A stretch of DNA of 64,000 bases from Methylotenera_A sp049687015. Its GTDB lineage: Bacteria; Pseudomonadota; Gammaproteobacteria; Burkholderiales; Methylophilaceae. The notes beneath the pieces are model-generated. The model saw nothing but the letters and a program-made list of their open reading frames with translations. It ran no database searches and had not been told where the DNA came from. Made by a program: the position numbers and the translations under genes. The stretch is from the NCBI GenBank assembly GCA_049687015.1, contig JBAVIP010000035.1, forward strand, positions 92,189 to 156,188, written 5' to 3'. Shown piece by piece: positions 45,979 through 54,882 of the stretch; within the stretch, counting starts at the first letter, position 1; each line of letters starts with the position of its first letter.

Positions 45979-47433
45979 TTGCTTCCTTTAGTTGATAACC
46001 AGCTATTTCTAAAAGCCATGATGCTGGGCATATCGGATGAAGTTTATCTCATCGATGCCTCATCCATGCAGCTCGTGAATATGAGCGAAAGCGCACTAAA
46101 AAATTCTGGCACTGATCTTGAGAGCTTTAAGCAACAGAGTTTAGAAGACTCGCTGGGAGTAAGCCAGCAAGCATTTCAAGAGCATATTGACCGTATCGGA
46201 AATCAGACGCATTTTATTGAGATGTCTCTGAATCAAGCGCCTATTATCAGTAAAACTGGCGATTTTCAGTTGCGAGTTATACATATGCGGGCTGACGAGA
46301 AGGAATACATTCTCGTTATTAAGAATGACTTATTATCCAAAGAAAAAATACTGCAGGCATTAAGTGAGAGTGAATCCCGTTTTCATGCCATTGTTTCAAA
46401 TACGCCAGGTTTGGTACTGCAGTTTCAGCAGGATAGTGCTGGCGAAATAGGCTTTGTCTATTTAAGCGAAGGAAGCAAAGCGTTGCTTGGGCTTGACCCA
46501 GAAGAGCTGAAACAGAATCCTCAGCTTTTTTATTCAATGATGAACGCTAGAGACAATAGCTTGCTACGTTCGCGCATCAAGTCATCTGCTGAACACCATA
46601 GCCCGTTGGATTGGGAAGGTAGGATATGGATTGATGGCTGGCAGGACACCAAGTGGGTTAACTTGCGGGCAACGCCAAGAAAACTTGATGATGGTATGAT
46701 CCAGTGGGATGGCATCATGCTCAATATCACGCAAAGCAAAAAAGAGAAACTGGAAATAGAGAAATCGCGGCGTGATCTGGCTGAACTGACGGAGCATATC
46801 AACAAGATCAAAGAGCAGGAACGTACCAAGATAGCGCGTGAGATACACGATGATCTGGGTGGTAATCTTACAGCGATCAAGATGGGTTTATCATCCATTG
46901 CCAGTCTGTTTGGCGCCGATCAAAATGCTTTAAGAGAGCACACGATGAGCCTGGCGGCGATCGTGGATAAAACCTTTGAGACAGTTCACAGGATCTCGGG
47001 TAATTTAAGGCCGAACATTCTGGATTTGGGAATAGTGGACGCGATAGAATGGCAGGCCAAAGAATTCACCAAGCAGTTAGCGATCCCTTGCCAATTTACA
47101 TGCAATCAGGCAGAGATCTCAGTCGCGGCAGATCAGGCGATGGCACTGTTTCGTATTTGCCAAGAGGCTATGTCTAATATTGCTAAATATGCAAAGGCAA
47201 CGCAGGTAAGTGTTGATTTAACTGCCAGCGCCAATGAAGTGGTGATGACAATTAGCGACAATGGCATTGGTATAAAGCCTAATGATAAGCTAAAAACCGA
47301 TTCGTTTGGTTTACGTGGCATGCAGGAGCGCGCAATTGCGCTACATGGCAGCTTTAGAATCTCTAAACCTAGCCGGACAAATTTAGGCGCAGATAAACAA
47401 GGCACCGTCATTACCGTTAAGCTTCCGATTTAG
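45979..47433 (+). CDS. NarL-type sensor histidine kinase with PAS domains
   Basis: A 484-residue cytosolic kinase. One or two PAS-like domains fill about residues 1-255; then a coiled coil leads to a HisKA_3 dimerisation domain with KIAREIHDDLGGNLTAIKMGL, whose His is the phosphorylation site, and a HATPase_c domain (ISDNGIGIKPN, FGLRGMQERA). The start is a TTG with CAGGGTAG upstream. It should pair with the LuxR-type regulator 294 bp downstream. No membrane anchor is seen, so the signal is probably internal. Confidence 0.88.
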   Translation: MLPLVDNQLFLKAMMLGISDEVYLIDASSMQLVNMSESALKNSGTDLESFKQQSLEDSLGVSQQAFQEHIDRIGNQTHFIEMSLNQAPIISKTGDFQLRVIHMRADEKEYILVIKNDLLSKEKILQALSESESRFHAIVSNTPGLVLQFQQDSAGEIGFVYLSEGSKALLGLDPEELKQNPQLFYSMMNARDNSLLRSRIKSSAEHHSPLDWEGRIWIDGWQDTKWVNLRATPRKLDDGMIQWDGIMLNITQSKKEKLEIEKSRRDLAELTEHINKIKEQERTKIAREIHDDLGGNLTAIKMGLSSIASLFGADQNALREHTMSLAAIVDKTFETVHRISGNLRPNILDLGIVDAIEWQAKEFTKQLAIPCQFTCNQAEISVAADQAMALFRICQEAMSNIAKYAKATQVSVDLTASANEVVMTISDNGIGIKPNDKLKTDSFGLRGMQERAIALHGSFRISKPSRTNLGADKQGTVITVKLPI

Positions 47434-47727
47434 CAGTAAATCACTTATAACAAAACTTTATAGTCTACTGTTAAAAGCATCGGCAATATCTAACCCGATA
47501 CCTAACCTTGGTATACCAGTAACAACCCCTCTAATAGCATCGCGCTATAGCAAGTAAAACGCTCCCATCCACATTAAATTGCCAGATTAAATAAGCTATG
47601 GCAAAAGCTGGCATGTTGTTTGCAGTTAACAGACTATATATGTAGAAAACAGTAGAAATTCCAATTTTGCTGATGAAAAAATATACACAATTGTTGAAAT
47701 AACTACAACGCATAAGAGGTACGAAGT
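47434..47727. other. 294-bp intergenic region between kinase and regulator
   Basis: AT-rich, with no credible open frame or strong hairpin. A GTG start with AAGAGG upstream begins the regulator at its right end. The gap is long enough for a separate promoter for the regulator, but none was clear enough to call. Confidence 0.4.
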
Positions 47728-48375
47728 GTGAAAAACAATAATAAAATTAAAGTGATCATTGTAGATGATCATGCAATATTGAGAGCTGGGATTAATCAGA
47801 TTCTTGCCGCAACAGATGATGTTGAAGTGATTGCCGAGGCGCAGAATGGTGCTGAAGCGATTAAACTTTCTCGCCAGCTTGATGCTGACGTGATGTTGCT
47901 GGATATCTCGATGCCTGACCGCAGTGGTATGGAAGTACTTAAATACATTAAAGGTGAAAATAGTCATATTGCTGTGCTCATGCTGTCTATGCATATGGAG
48001 GAGCAATATGCAGTGCGCGCCCTGAAATCGGGCGCAGCAGGTTATTTGTGTAAGCAAAGTGCTTCTTCTGATTTATTGAATGCAATCCGTACGGTGGCAA
48101 AAGGTAAGAAATTTATCACATCTGAAGTAGCCGAAATATTAGCGGATCAGGTCGGCATGGAAAAACCGCAATCGCCGCATGAAACGCTATCAGATCGTGA
48201 GTTTCAAACGATGGTGATGATTTCTTCTGGTTTATCAGTGGGCGAAATTGCAGATCAACTATCGCTTTCAGTTAAAACGGTGAGCATGTATCGCACACGC
48301 TTGCTGGAAAAAATGCATTTGCGTCACAATGCCGAACTCACACATTATGCGATTAAAAACAATTTAGTTTACTAA
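47728..48375 (+). CDS. LuxR/NarL-family response regulator
   Basis: A 215-residue two-domain regulator. The receiver domain has the acidic pair in IIVDDHA, the phosphoacceptor in VMLLDISMPD and the Lys in YLCKQ; the C-terminal LuxR HTH has LSDREFQTMVMISSGLSVGEIADQLSL broken by VKTVSMYRTRLLEKM. The likely partner is the kinase encoded just upstream. It precedes the flagellin gene on the same strand, so control of flagellar or nearby genes is possible but not shown. The start is a GTG. Confidence 0.9.
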   Translation: MKNNNKIKVIIVDDHAILRAGINQILAATDDVEVIAEAQNGAEAIKLSRQLDADVMLLDISMPDRSGMEVLKYIKGENSHIAVLMLSMHMEEQYAVRALKSGAAGYLCKQSASSDLLNAIRTVAKGKKFITSEVAEILADQVGMEKPQSPHETLSDREFQTMVMISSGLSVGEIADQLSLSVKTVSMYRTRLLEKMHLRHNAELTHYAIKNNLVY

Positions 48376-48843
48376 TTGCCTAATCGCACATAGCCCAGGA
48401 TTGTTAAGACCAAAGGAAATCTTCCCTTAGTGTGTGATTGAACTGATTATTTGTTGTCATTAAATATCTGACTAGCATATTGCAAGCTCCGACTGGTATA
48501 TCCGTGCAGTAAATCAAGATCTAACCTGTTTTTCTCCTCCGTATTACCCCTTTGTTTCCAAACAATATTGAATATCATAGTCGAAATTCTTTAATGAAGC
48601 ATTGCGCCCTAAAGATTTAAAAATTACAGCCGACATCATTTACATCGGGACTGCTAATTCGGTAAGAAACGAAAACAAGGTTCATGAGAAAAAATTTGTA
48701 GTAGAAACAAAATTTTAGAACTTACCCTAAATTTTCTCAAAAGCTTACCGATAACATTTTTAACTGCAACGCAATTCAAAAGTGAATTGCAACGCTAAAG
48801 CAGTAGGTGTAATTGAATTTAACTTAATTTTAGGAGATTTATC
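48376..48843. other. 468-bp intergenic region upstream of flagellin
   Basis: No gene. The right part holds the sigma-28 promoter and an 80-base leader with TTTAGGAGA just before the flagellin ATG. The left part is AT-rich with no further structure that I can support. Confidence 0.6.
48728..48754 (+). promoter_or_regulatory. Sigma-28 (FliA) promoter of the flagellin gene
   Basis: TAAATTTT, 11 bases, ACCGATAA fits the consensus TAAAGTTT-N11-GCCGATAA with two mismatches. It ends 89 bp before the flagellin start. Class-III flagellar genes are normally read by sigma-28. Confidence 0.9.
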
Positions 48844-49644
48844 ATGGCTTCAGTAATTAATACCAACATTGCTTCATTAAACACACAACGTAACTTAAGC
48901 GCTTCACAAAGTGGTCTTGCTACATCATTACAACGCTTGTCATCTGGCATGCGTGTTAACAGTGCTAAAGATGACGCAGCAGGCTTATCCATTGCAACAC
49001 GTATGGATTCACAAGTACGCGGCCAAACCGTGGCAATCCGTAATGCTAACGATGCGATTTCTTATGCACAAACAACAGAAGGTGCATTAGGCAAAGTAAC
49101 CGATGCATTGCAACGTATGCGTGAACTGGCAGTGCAGTCTGCCAACGCGACTAACAGTGCCGGCGACCGTACCAATCTGGATACTGAGTTCCAGGAGCTG
49201 AAAGCTGAAGTGACACGTTTAGGTACTGCGACCAAGTTTAACGGAACTGCTGTATTCGGTGGCGCTGCTAAAGTTTTCCAAGTGGGTGCTGATTCAGGTG
49301 ATACGATCAGTGTTGGTGTTATTGCGGCATCAAGCATTGCTGGCGATGTAACATCTGCAGGGAATGCAACCACTGCGCTTGGTGCGATTGATACGGCATT
49401 AGATGGCGTAAATACTTCTCGCGCTACGCTGGGTGCTGTGCAGAACCGTTTTGAATCTGTAATCGGTAGTTTGCAAGTATCGGTAGAAAACCAATCAGCT
49501 GCTAAATCACGCATCATGGATGCTGACTTTGCCGCAGAAACAGCAAATCTGACCCGTGGTCAGATCCTGCAACAAGCAGGTACTGCAATGCTAGCACAAG
49601 CTAACTCATTACCTAACGGCGTGTTAGCACTGTTAAGAGGCTAA
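48844..49644 (+). CDS. fliC: Flagellin
   Basis: A 266-residue flagellin with the conserved N-terminal (VINTNIASLNTQRNLSASQ, LSSGMRVNSAKDDAAGLSIA) and C-terminal (FAAETANLTRGQILQQAGTA) D0/D1 regions. The surface-exposed middle is very short (about residues 135-185), so the filament has little D2/D3 decoration. It has a sigma-28 promoter, a good ribosome binding site and its own terminator. Only one flagellin copy is in the window. Confidence 0.97.
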   Translation: MASVINTNIASLNTQRNLSASQSGLATSLQRLSSGMRVNSAKDDAAGLSIATRMDSQVRGQTVAIRNANDAISYAQTTEGALGKVTDALQRMRELAVQSANATNSAGDRTNLDTEFQELKAEVTRLGTATKFNGTAVFGGAAKVFQVGADSGDTISVGVIAASSIAGDVTSAGNATTALGAIDTALDGVNTSRATLGAVQNRFESVIGSLQVSVENQSAAKSRIMDADFAAETANLTRGQILQQAGTAMLAQANSLPNGVLALLRG

Positions 49645-49670
49645 TCGTAAGTAAGTAAATTGATCCAACT

Positions 49671-49703
49671 TCCACAGGATTAATGTTAATCCTGTGGACT
49701 TTT
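49671..49703 (+). terminator. Intrinsic terminator after flagellin
   Basis: A perfect 13-bp stem, TCCACAGGATTAA with TTAATCCTGTGGA around TG (49671-49698), followed by CTTTTG. It lies 26 bp after the flagellin stop and just before flaG, so flaG expression must come from readthrough or another promoter. Confidence 0.85.
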
Positions 49704-49718
49704 GTTAAGGAGCTCATC

Positions 49719-50099
49719 ATGTTGAATTCATCTTTGGATGCTTTTGATTCTGTTAATAGACAGGCTGGCCCGCATCACGTTACCGTCAGCCCTGTTGCAT
49801 TAGTCAATCCATCAGGGCTTAAGGCTGCAGATAAGCTGGTGGCTAAGCTGGAAAATAAGCAGGTTGAGCATGTTGATAAAGACACACTTGCCGGTGCTGT
49901 AAAAAAACTGAATGAATATGTAGCGCCAGCGCTACAGACAATTGAGTTTTCTCTAGATCACGAATCGAAACGCATGATTGTTAAAGTAGTTGATACGACA
50001 ACACAAAAGGTATTGAGGCAGATTCCAAATGAGGAAGTCATGGCAATGTCCAAGACGCTAGATAAGTTGCAAGGCCTGATGATTAGGCAGACAGCCTAA
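49719..50099 (+). CDS. flaG: Flagellar protein FlaG
   Basis: A 126-residue protein of the FlaG family, with a variable N-terminus and a conserved C-terminus (LNEYVAPALQTIEFSLDHES and VLRQIPNEEVMAMSKTLDKL). FlaG affects filament length in other bacteria. The ATG at 49719 has AAGGAG upstream and is preferred to an earlier Met that lies in the terminator. It sits between fliC and fliD, the usual place. Confidence 0.9.
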   Translation: MLNSSLDAFDSVNRQAGPHHVTVSPVALVNPSGLKAADKLVAKLENKQVEHVDKDTLAGAVKKLNEYVAPALQTIEFSLDHESKRMIVKVVDTTTQKVLRQIPNEEVMAMSKTLDKLQGLMIRQTA

Positions 50100-50166
50100 A
50101 ATTGCTTGATGAAATTTTTAATAAACATTATTACGGTTAATGATTAAACACTAAAGGAACATACAC

Positions 50167-51858
50167 ATGCCTATTTCATCTGCAGGAATTGGATCTGGCC
50201 TTGACGTAAATTCTATCGTTACCAGTTTAATGAATGTTGAAAAGCAACCATTAACCACTGTCAGCAAACAAAAAACGGATTATCAATCTCAAATATCTGC
50301 GTATGGCACAATGAAAAGTGCATTATCTACTTTTCAGACTGCGGTAAAAGCACTTTCCAGCCCGGCTAAATTTAACGCACAAGCAGCCACATCCGGTAAT
50401 CCTGCGGTATTTACGGCAACATCCAATGGCAATGCGACATTGGGAGATTATGCGGTAACGGTGAGCCAGCTGGCAAAGTCGCAAAAGCTTGCCATGACTG
50501 GGTTTACAAATACTTCTGATGTTGTCGGTACCGGTACTTTAACTATCTCTTTCGGCGCTTTTACGCCTGAAGTCATTACTCCGCCGATGCCAGGTTCCTT
50601 TACTCCAAATACTGCTAAAACCGATGTGACCATTACGATTGATAACTCAAATAACACTTTAGCTGGCGTGCGTGATGCCATTAATGCGTCAAATTCTAGT
50701 GTAAGCGCGACAATTGTGAATGACGGCACGACTAACCGCCTGGTGATTACTTCGAAAGACACTGGCGAGGTGAATAGCCTGAAAATTTCGGTGACCGATG
50801 GCGATGCTAACAATTTGGATGCTGCTGGACTGTCACAATTGGCTTATGATCCAACCGCAAGCACTGGCAGCGGCAAAAACATGACGCAAATGCAAGCTGC
50901 AAAAAATGCCATTCTGGATATTGATGGCATTGCTGTGACAAAAGCCAGCAATACGATTACCGATGCGATTGAAGGCGTAACGCTCAATCTGCTGGCAACG
51001 AGTAATAGCCTTAGCGTGAACTTAGGCGTGGCAACTAATCAGGATAAGATAAAAGAGTCGGTCACTGCGTTTGTTGATGGCTACAATAAATTGAATGACG
51101 CCTTACGCAGTCTGACTAAATACGATGAAACTGGCAAGGCATCAGGTGTGTTATTGGGTGATGCCACCGCAAGATCAGTCATCAACCAGATCAAGTCGGT
51201 GATGACTAAAACCATTGGCACTGGCGGTACCATTAATTCACTCAGCCAGATTGGTGTGTCTTTTCAGCGGGATGGCAAGCTGGCACTGGATGCTACCAAG
51301 TTAGCCTCGGCCGTGACGTCCAATTTTAGTGATATTGCAACTTTGTTCGCGACTTCTGCCAAAGCGACAGACCCGCTGGTTACTTACTCGAACAGCACCA
51401 GCAAAACACAAGCCGGAACCTATGCGGTAACGATTAGCCAGCTTGGAACAAATCTAGTAAATGCTGCAGGCACTATCAATGGTGTTGCGGCAACTGGTGC
51501 GGGTACTAATTTGGTTGGTGCGGTAGGCGATGCAAGCGAGGGGTTGAGCATTAAGGTGAACGGTGGTGCGTTGGGTGCGCGTGGCACGGTCATTTTCACT
51601 ATGGGATATGCGGCGCAGCTGGATAGCGTCATTACCAGCCTGTTGAAAGACGATGGGCTTTTAGCGGCCAGAACACAAGGCATGCAAAGCTCGGTCACGC
51701 GTCTGGATAAACAGACAGAGGCAATCAATGTGCGGTTGACTGCAATTGAGGCACGTTACCGTGCACAATTCACCAAGCTCGATACATTGCTATCCAGCAT
51801 GTCTACCACCAGCAGTTTCCTCACACAGCAAATTGCATCAATCAACGCTAATAAATAA
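50167..51858 (+). CDS. fliD: Flagellar cap protein FliD
   Basis: A 563-residue hook-associated protein 2. It starts with the typical SSAGIGSGLDVNSIVTSLM, ends with a coiled coil (QTEAINVRLTAIEARYRAQF, MSTTSSFLTQQIA), and has a repetitive Thr/Asn/Ser-rich middle that faces the medium. It caps the filament and helps flagellin subunits assemble. AAAGGAAC stands before the start. Confidence 0.95.
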   Translation: MPISSAGIGSGLDVNSIVTSLMNVEKQPLTTVSKQKTDYQSQISAYGTMKSALSTFQTAVKALSSPAKFNAQAATSGNPAVFTATSNGNATLGDYAVTVSQLAKSQKLAMTGFTNTSDVVGTGTLTISFGAFTPEVITPPMPGSFTPNTAKTDVTITIDNSNNTLAGVRDAINASNSSVSATIVNDGTTNRLVITSKDTGEVNSLKISVTDGDANNLDAAGLSQLAYDPTASTGSGKNMTQMQAAKNAILDIDGIAVTKASNTITDAIEGVTLNLLATSNSLSVNLGVATNQDKIKESVTAFVDGYNKLNDALRSLTKYDETGKASGVLLGDATARSVINQIKSVMTKTIGTGGTINSLSQIGVSFQRDGKLALDATKLASAVTSNFSDIATLFATSAKATDPLVTYSNSTSKTQAGTYAVTISQLGTNLVNAAGTINGVAATGAGTNLVGAVGDASEGLSIKVNGGALGARGTVIFTMGYAAQLDSVITSLLKDDGLLAARTQGMQSSVTRLDKQTEAINVRLTAIEARYRAQFTKLDTLLSSMSTTSSFLTQQIASINANK

Positions 51859-51876
51859 TTATAAATAAAGGATAAG

Positions 51877-52356
51877 ATGATGTTTGGATTGAATCAAAAT
51901 GGGGTTAACGTGTATGCCAAAATAGGTATAGAGACCGGCGTACTTGCAGCTAGCCCGAATAAATTGATCATTATGCTTTATGAAGGCGCCATTGCTGCAT
52001 GTCAGAGTGCCATTGTGCATATGCAGAACAAGGACATCCAGAATAAGGGGGCCATGCTGTCGAAAGCAATTATGATTATCGAAAGCGGCCTCAGACTCAG
52101 CCTGGATAAAAAGGCTGGCGGTGAAGTGGCGGCAAGCCTGGATAGCCTCTATGCCTATATGAGTCATCGATTGGCGATTGCCAATATTCGTAACCAGCCT
52201 GAGGCGGTGCACGAAGTTATTAAACTTTTAACTGAATTAAAAAGCGCTTGGGAAGCTATCGGCAACGAACAGGTGGTAACTCCAGTGGCCGCAATAGCGA
52301 AACCCAATCAGGGCGTTGCTGCAAATCGCCATATTGCTAACTACGCCGGAGCTTGA
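51877..52356 (+). CDS. fliS: Flagellin export chaperone FliS
   Basis: A 159-residue helical chaperone that keeps flagellin unfolded in the cytosol until export. Its core (IETGVLAASPNKLIIMLYEG, LYAYMSHRLAIANIRN) is typical; the last 25 residues extend beyond the usual end. It follows fliD by 18 bp and precedes the fliT-like gene by 4 bp. Confidence 0.93.
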   Translation: MMFGLNQNGVNVYAKIGIETGVLAASPNKLIIMLYEGAIAACQSAIVHMQNKDIQNKGAMLSKAIMIIESGLRLSLDKKAGGEVAASLDSLYAYMSHRLAIANIRNQPEAVHEVIKLLTELKSAWEAIGNEQVVTPVAAIAKPNQGVAANRHIANYAGA

Positions 52357-52360
52357 TTCT

Positions 52361-52684
52361 ATGGAAAATAAAAATACGGTTGCCATCTACGACACCATTG
52401 CAGAGCTGACCAACCAAATGCTGATGGCGGCCAAATTACATGATTGGGATTTGCTGCTGGAGCTGGAGAGCAGCTGTGCCGAACATGTCGAAAAGCTGAA
52501 ATTTTTTAAAGATGAATTGCCACTCTCTAGCGATACACATGAACGCAAGGTGGCGAATATCAAGCGCATTCTTGCAGATGACCGTGAAATACGTGATTTA
52601 ATTTCGCCCAGGATGGCAAGATTGAGCTCACTGATTAGCAGCTCCCAGACAGGCAAGAAGCTGACGCGAGCCTATGGTCAGTAA
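52361..52684 (+). CDS. fliT: FliT-like flagellar export chaperone
   Basis: A 107-residue helical protein with the size, charge and position of FliT (after fliS). FliT binds FliD and, in enterics, the FlhDC regulator. Sequence identity to enteric FliT is not obvious by eye (LMAAKLHDWDLLLELESSCAE is the recognisable stretch), so the name rests partly on position. The ATG at 52361 is preferred over an earlier in-frame Met inside fliS. Confidence 0.75.
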   Translation: MENKNTVAIYDTIAELTNQMLMAAKLHDWDLLLELESSCAEHVEKLKFFKDELPLSSDTHERKVANIKRILADDREIRDLISPRMARLSSLISSSQTGKKLTRAYGQ

Positions 52685-52699
52685 TTTATTTGAATTATC

Positions 52700-53710
52700 A
52701 TGCTCAACAAGCCCGACAGCCTAGGCACTAAAGCCAGCATCAACCCCGTATCCAGAATCGCGCCTGTGTTAGCCGTGGACAGCATAGGTAGCATTACGCA
52801 GGAGCTTGGCGACCGAGCCACGCAACTTGTTAAAGGGCAGGAGTATTACGCTCATGTTTTATCAAAAGTAGGTAATACAGCTTACACCGTAAAGGTTGAA
52901 GGCAAAGGCGTTCTTAAAGACATTATCCTTAAAATGGATCTAGGAAAAATGGATCTAGGTAAAATGGACTCGGGGTCTGCCGTACAAACTGGGCAGACTT
53001 TATTGCTGCGCTATATACACGAGAATCCAACGCCGACATTTTTACTTTTATCCGCGCCAACCAATGATGCTGAAAGTACGGCAGACCTCAGCCCAGCTGC
53101 GCAGCTTATCGGGCATATTCTTAAAAAGGCAGATAGCGAGGGCGTGACTTCCCGTTTTGAAGCGACTGCAATCGTGACGCATGCGCCTAATAATGCACAA
53201 GCCGTGGCGCATGATTTAAAGCACGCAGTTAGCACCAGTGGCTTATTTTATGAATCACACTTGAGCGAGCTGGTGCAAGGTAATCAAGCTCTGGCAGCGG
53301 TTAGGCAAGAGCCGCAGAACCAGGCAAACTCGACGCTTGCAGGCTTAATGTCGCAGCAATTGGCCATTTTAGAAAATCAGCGCATGTCCTGGCACGGCGA
53401 AATATGGCCCGGCCAAAAAATGGATTGGGACGTTTATTTACAGCAAAAAGAGGCCGATAACAGTCAGCATGCTTACCAGCAACAATCTGCTGAGGATAGA
53501 CCGATTGCCAGCGAGATGACACTGCATTTGCCGCGTCTGGGCAAGGTTACTGCTAGATTGAGCATTATTGATGGGCGTATGCGCGTAGGCATATCGGCCG
53601 AGCAAACACAAACAATAGACGCTCTCGAAAGCCAGAAGCTAAGTCTAGCCAAGGCGATTGAAAAAAATGGCCAGCAGTTAGATAGGTTGACCATCACACA
53701 TCATGAATAA
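52700..53710 (+). CDS. fliK: FliK-like flagellar hook-length control protein
   Basis: A 336-residue protein with an unstructured N-terminal half and a C-terminal Flg_hook-type domain (about residues 270-335, with LHLPRLGKVTARLSIIDGRM). FliK measures the hook and switches export specificity through FlhB; an FlhB C-terminal-domain protein is encoded next. A 15-bp repeat in the 5' third encodes KMDLG three times (third copy changed). The 3' end overlaps the next gene by 8 bp. Confidence 0.78.
   Translation: MLNKPDSLGTKASINPVSRIAPVLAVDSIGSITQELGDRATQLVKGQEYYAHVLSKVGNTAYTVKVEGKGVLKDIILKMDLGKMDLGKMDSGSAVQTGQTLLLRYIHENPTPTFLLLSAPTNDAESTADLSPAAQLIGHILKKADSEGVTSRFEATAIVTHAPNNAQAVAHDLKHAVSTSGLFYESHLSELVQGNQALAAVRQEPQNQANSTLAGLMSQQLAILENQRMSWHGEIWPGQKMDWDVYLQQKEADNSQHAYQQQSAEDRPIASEMTLHLPRLGKVTARLSIIDGRMRVGISAEQTQTIDALESQKLSLAKAIEKNGQQLDRLTITHHE
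52931..52975 (+). repeat. 15-bp tandem repeat inside fliK
   Basis: Three in-frame copies of AAAATGGATCTAGGN (starting 52931, 52946, 52961); the first two are identical but for one base and the third has drifted. They encode K-M-D-L-G units, so copy-number change would lengthen the protein without a frameshift. Confidence 0.85.
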
Positions 53711-54032
53711 CATCCAAGATAACAAGCCCGGCGCTGCCGCTACTTTAAAGCCTAACGCCAATCAGCAAGCGATTGCGCTGGCTTATGAATCCAGTGATTA
53801 TGCGCCCAGAGTCGTAGCCAAAGGTCGCGGTTTAATTGCAGAACAGATTATCGCTAAAGCCAAAGAAAACGGCATATTTGTGCACGAATCCAAAGACCTG
53901 GTTGCACTATTGATGCAGGTTGATTTGGACGACCACATCCCGCCAGCCCTTTATCAGGCAATTGCCGAGATTCTTGCCTGGCTGTATCGGCTGGAAGAAG
54001 GCAAGGCTGATTCAAAAGAGGCAATATTCTGA
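53703..54032 (+). CDS. FlhB C-terminal-domain (FhlB-type) protein
   Basis: A 109-residue cytosolic protein equal to the C-terminal domain of FlhB/YscU after the NPTH cleavage site: AIALAYESSDYAPRVVAKGRG, then LAEQ-type helix, VHESKDLVALLMQVDLDDHIPPALYQAIAEILAWLY broken over the fold. No transmembrane part. Such stand-alone domains can replace the cleaved FlhB tail in export switching. It overlaps fliK by 8 bp. It is the last chromosomal gene before the integron array. Confidence 0.85.
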   Translation: MNNIQDNKPGAAATLKPNANQQAIALAYESSDYAPRVVAKGRGLIAEQIIAKAKENGIFVHESKDLVALLMQVDLDDHIPPALYQAIAEILAWLYRLEEGKADSKEAIF

Positions 54033-54064
54033 TACTTTAGCTTTGTCTAAGGCATAAGAAAAGC

Positions 54065-54231
54065 GGCTAACCTTGAGGCAACAGGCGCCCGCCTCTGAAG
54101 TGAAGTGCGGCATATACAAGGTATCCTGTTGATAACACTGTTGTGTCAATAATTTGTCAGGCTGCGTACCAGAGGGCTGCCGACCATTCCGAAGTTGTCT
54201 TAATTCGTACTGCCTTTCGATGGGGTTAGCC
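54065..54231 (-). repeat. attC 0, distal array end (167 bp, tentative)
   Basis: R'' GGCTAAC (54225-54231) and R' GTTAGCC (54065-54071) are complementary, and the inner TGCCT/AGGCA arms pair. The UDG stop codon lies in R''. It is far longer and less like the other sites, and its R'' differs by one base from the start of its cassette. Confidence 0.5.
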
Positions 54232-54813
54232 CTCGTGTGCAAGCACCTCAGACACTCGCTTTCGAAGGGCTGGAACAAGTTCTTCTTCAAACCATGGATT
54301 ACGCTTCAGCCATAGATTATTGCGTGGGCTTGGATGGGGCAAGGGAACTGTCTGCGGCCAGTCCTTCCGCCATGCCCGAACCGCCTCGGTGACCGATGCA
54401 ACCTCGCCCGGAAGATGATAGGCCTGTGCGTATTGCCCAATAACCAGCGTGAGTTCGAGGTTCTTCAGGTGCGCCAGCAAAGCTGCCCGCCACGCCGGCG
54501 CGCATTCGGGGCGTGGAGGCAGGTCTCCAGATTTGCCCGTTCCGGGGAAGCAGAAACCCATGGGCAAGATGGCAACTTGTGTGGCGTCATAGAATACTTC
54601 GCGCGAGATGCCCAACCACGAGCGCAGCCTGTCGCCACTAGCGTCGTTGAACGGCATGCCAGTTTCGTGAACCTTTCGGCCTGGCGCCTGCCCCGCAATC
54701 AGGATGCGTGCCAATGGGTGCACCTGAACGATCGGGCGCGGGCCCAATGGCAGCTGCTCGGCGCAAAGCTTGCAAGCGCGGACTTCAGTGAGCAATGATA
54801 CAAGGGAGGACAT
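54226..54813 (-). CDS. Uracil-DNA-glycosylase-family protein (cassette gene)
   Basis: A 195-residue member of the UDG superfamily. It has CKLCAEQLPLGPRP, the active-site-like GQAPGRKVHETGMPFND and the C-terminal LPHPSPRNNLW, the marks of the short bacterial UDG-like family rather than of Ung. Such proteins remove uracil or other damaged bases, but activity has not been shown for all of them. The start is 3 bases after the core site and the stop lies in its own attC. It is GC-richer than the host and is the oldest cassette if insertion is at the right end. Confidence 0.82.
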   Translation of the reverse strand: MSSLVSLLTEVRACKLCAEQLPLGPRPIVQVHPLARILIAGQAPGRKVHETGMPFNDASGDRLRSWLGISREVFYDATQVAILPMGFCFPGTGKSGDLPPRPECAPAWRAALLAHLKNLELTLVIGQYAQAYHLPGEVASVTEAVRAWRKDWPQTVPLPHPSPRNNLWLKRNPWFEEELVPALRKRVSEVLAHEG

Positions 54814-54816
54814 GAC

Positions 54817-54882
54817 GCCTAACGTTTGACATAAGGGGCGATGCGCGTCAGCGCAGCGTCCCGCTTAATGGATGGGTTAAGC
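54817..54882 (-). repeat. attC 1 (66 bp)
   Basis: R'' GCTTAAC, R' GTTAGGC; inner stem GGGGCGATGCGC/GCGCAGCGTCCC. R'' differs by one base from the complement of the next core. The cupin stop lies in R''. Confidence 0.9.

Noticed and set aside
54334..54798. 154-codon plus-strand frame opposite the UDG-like gene
   Set aside because: It is antisense to a recognisable UDG-family gene, and the frame is open only because the cassette is GC-rich.
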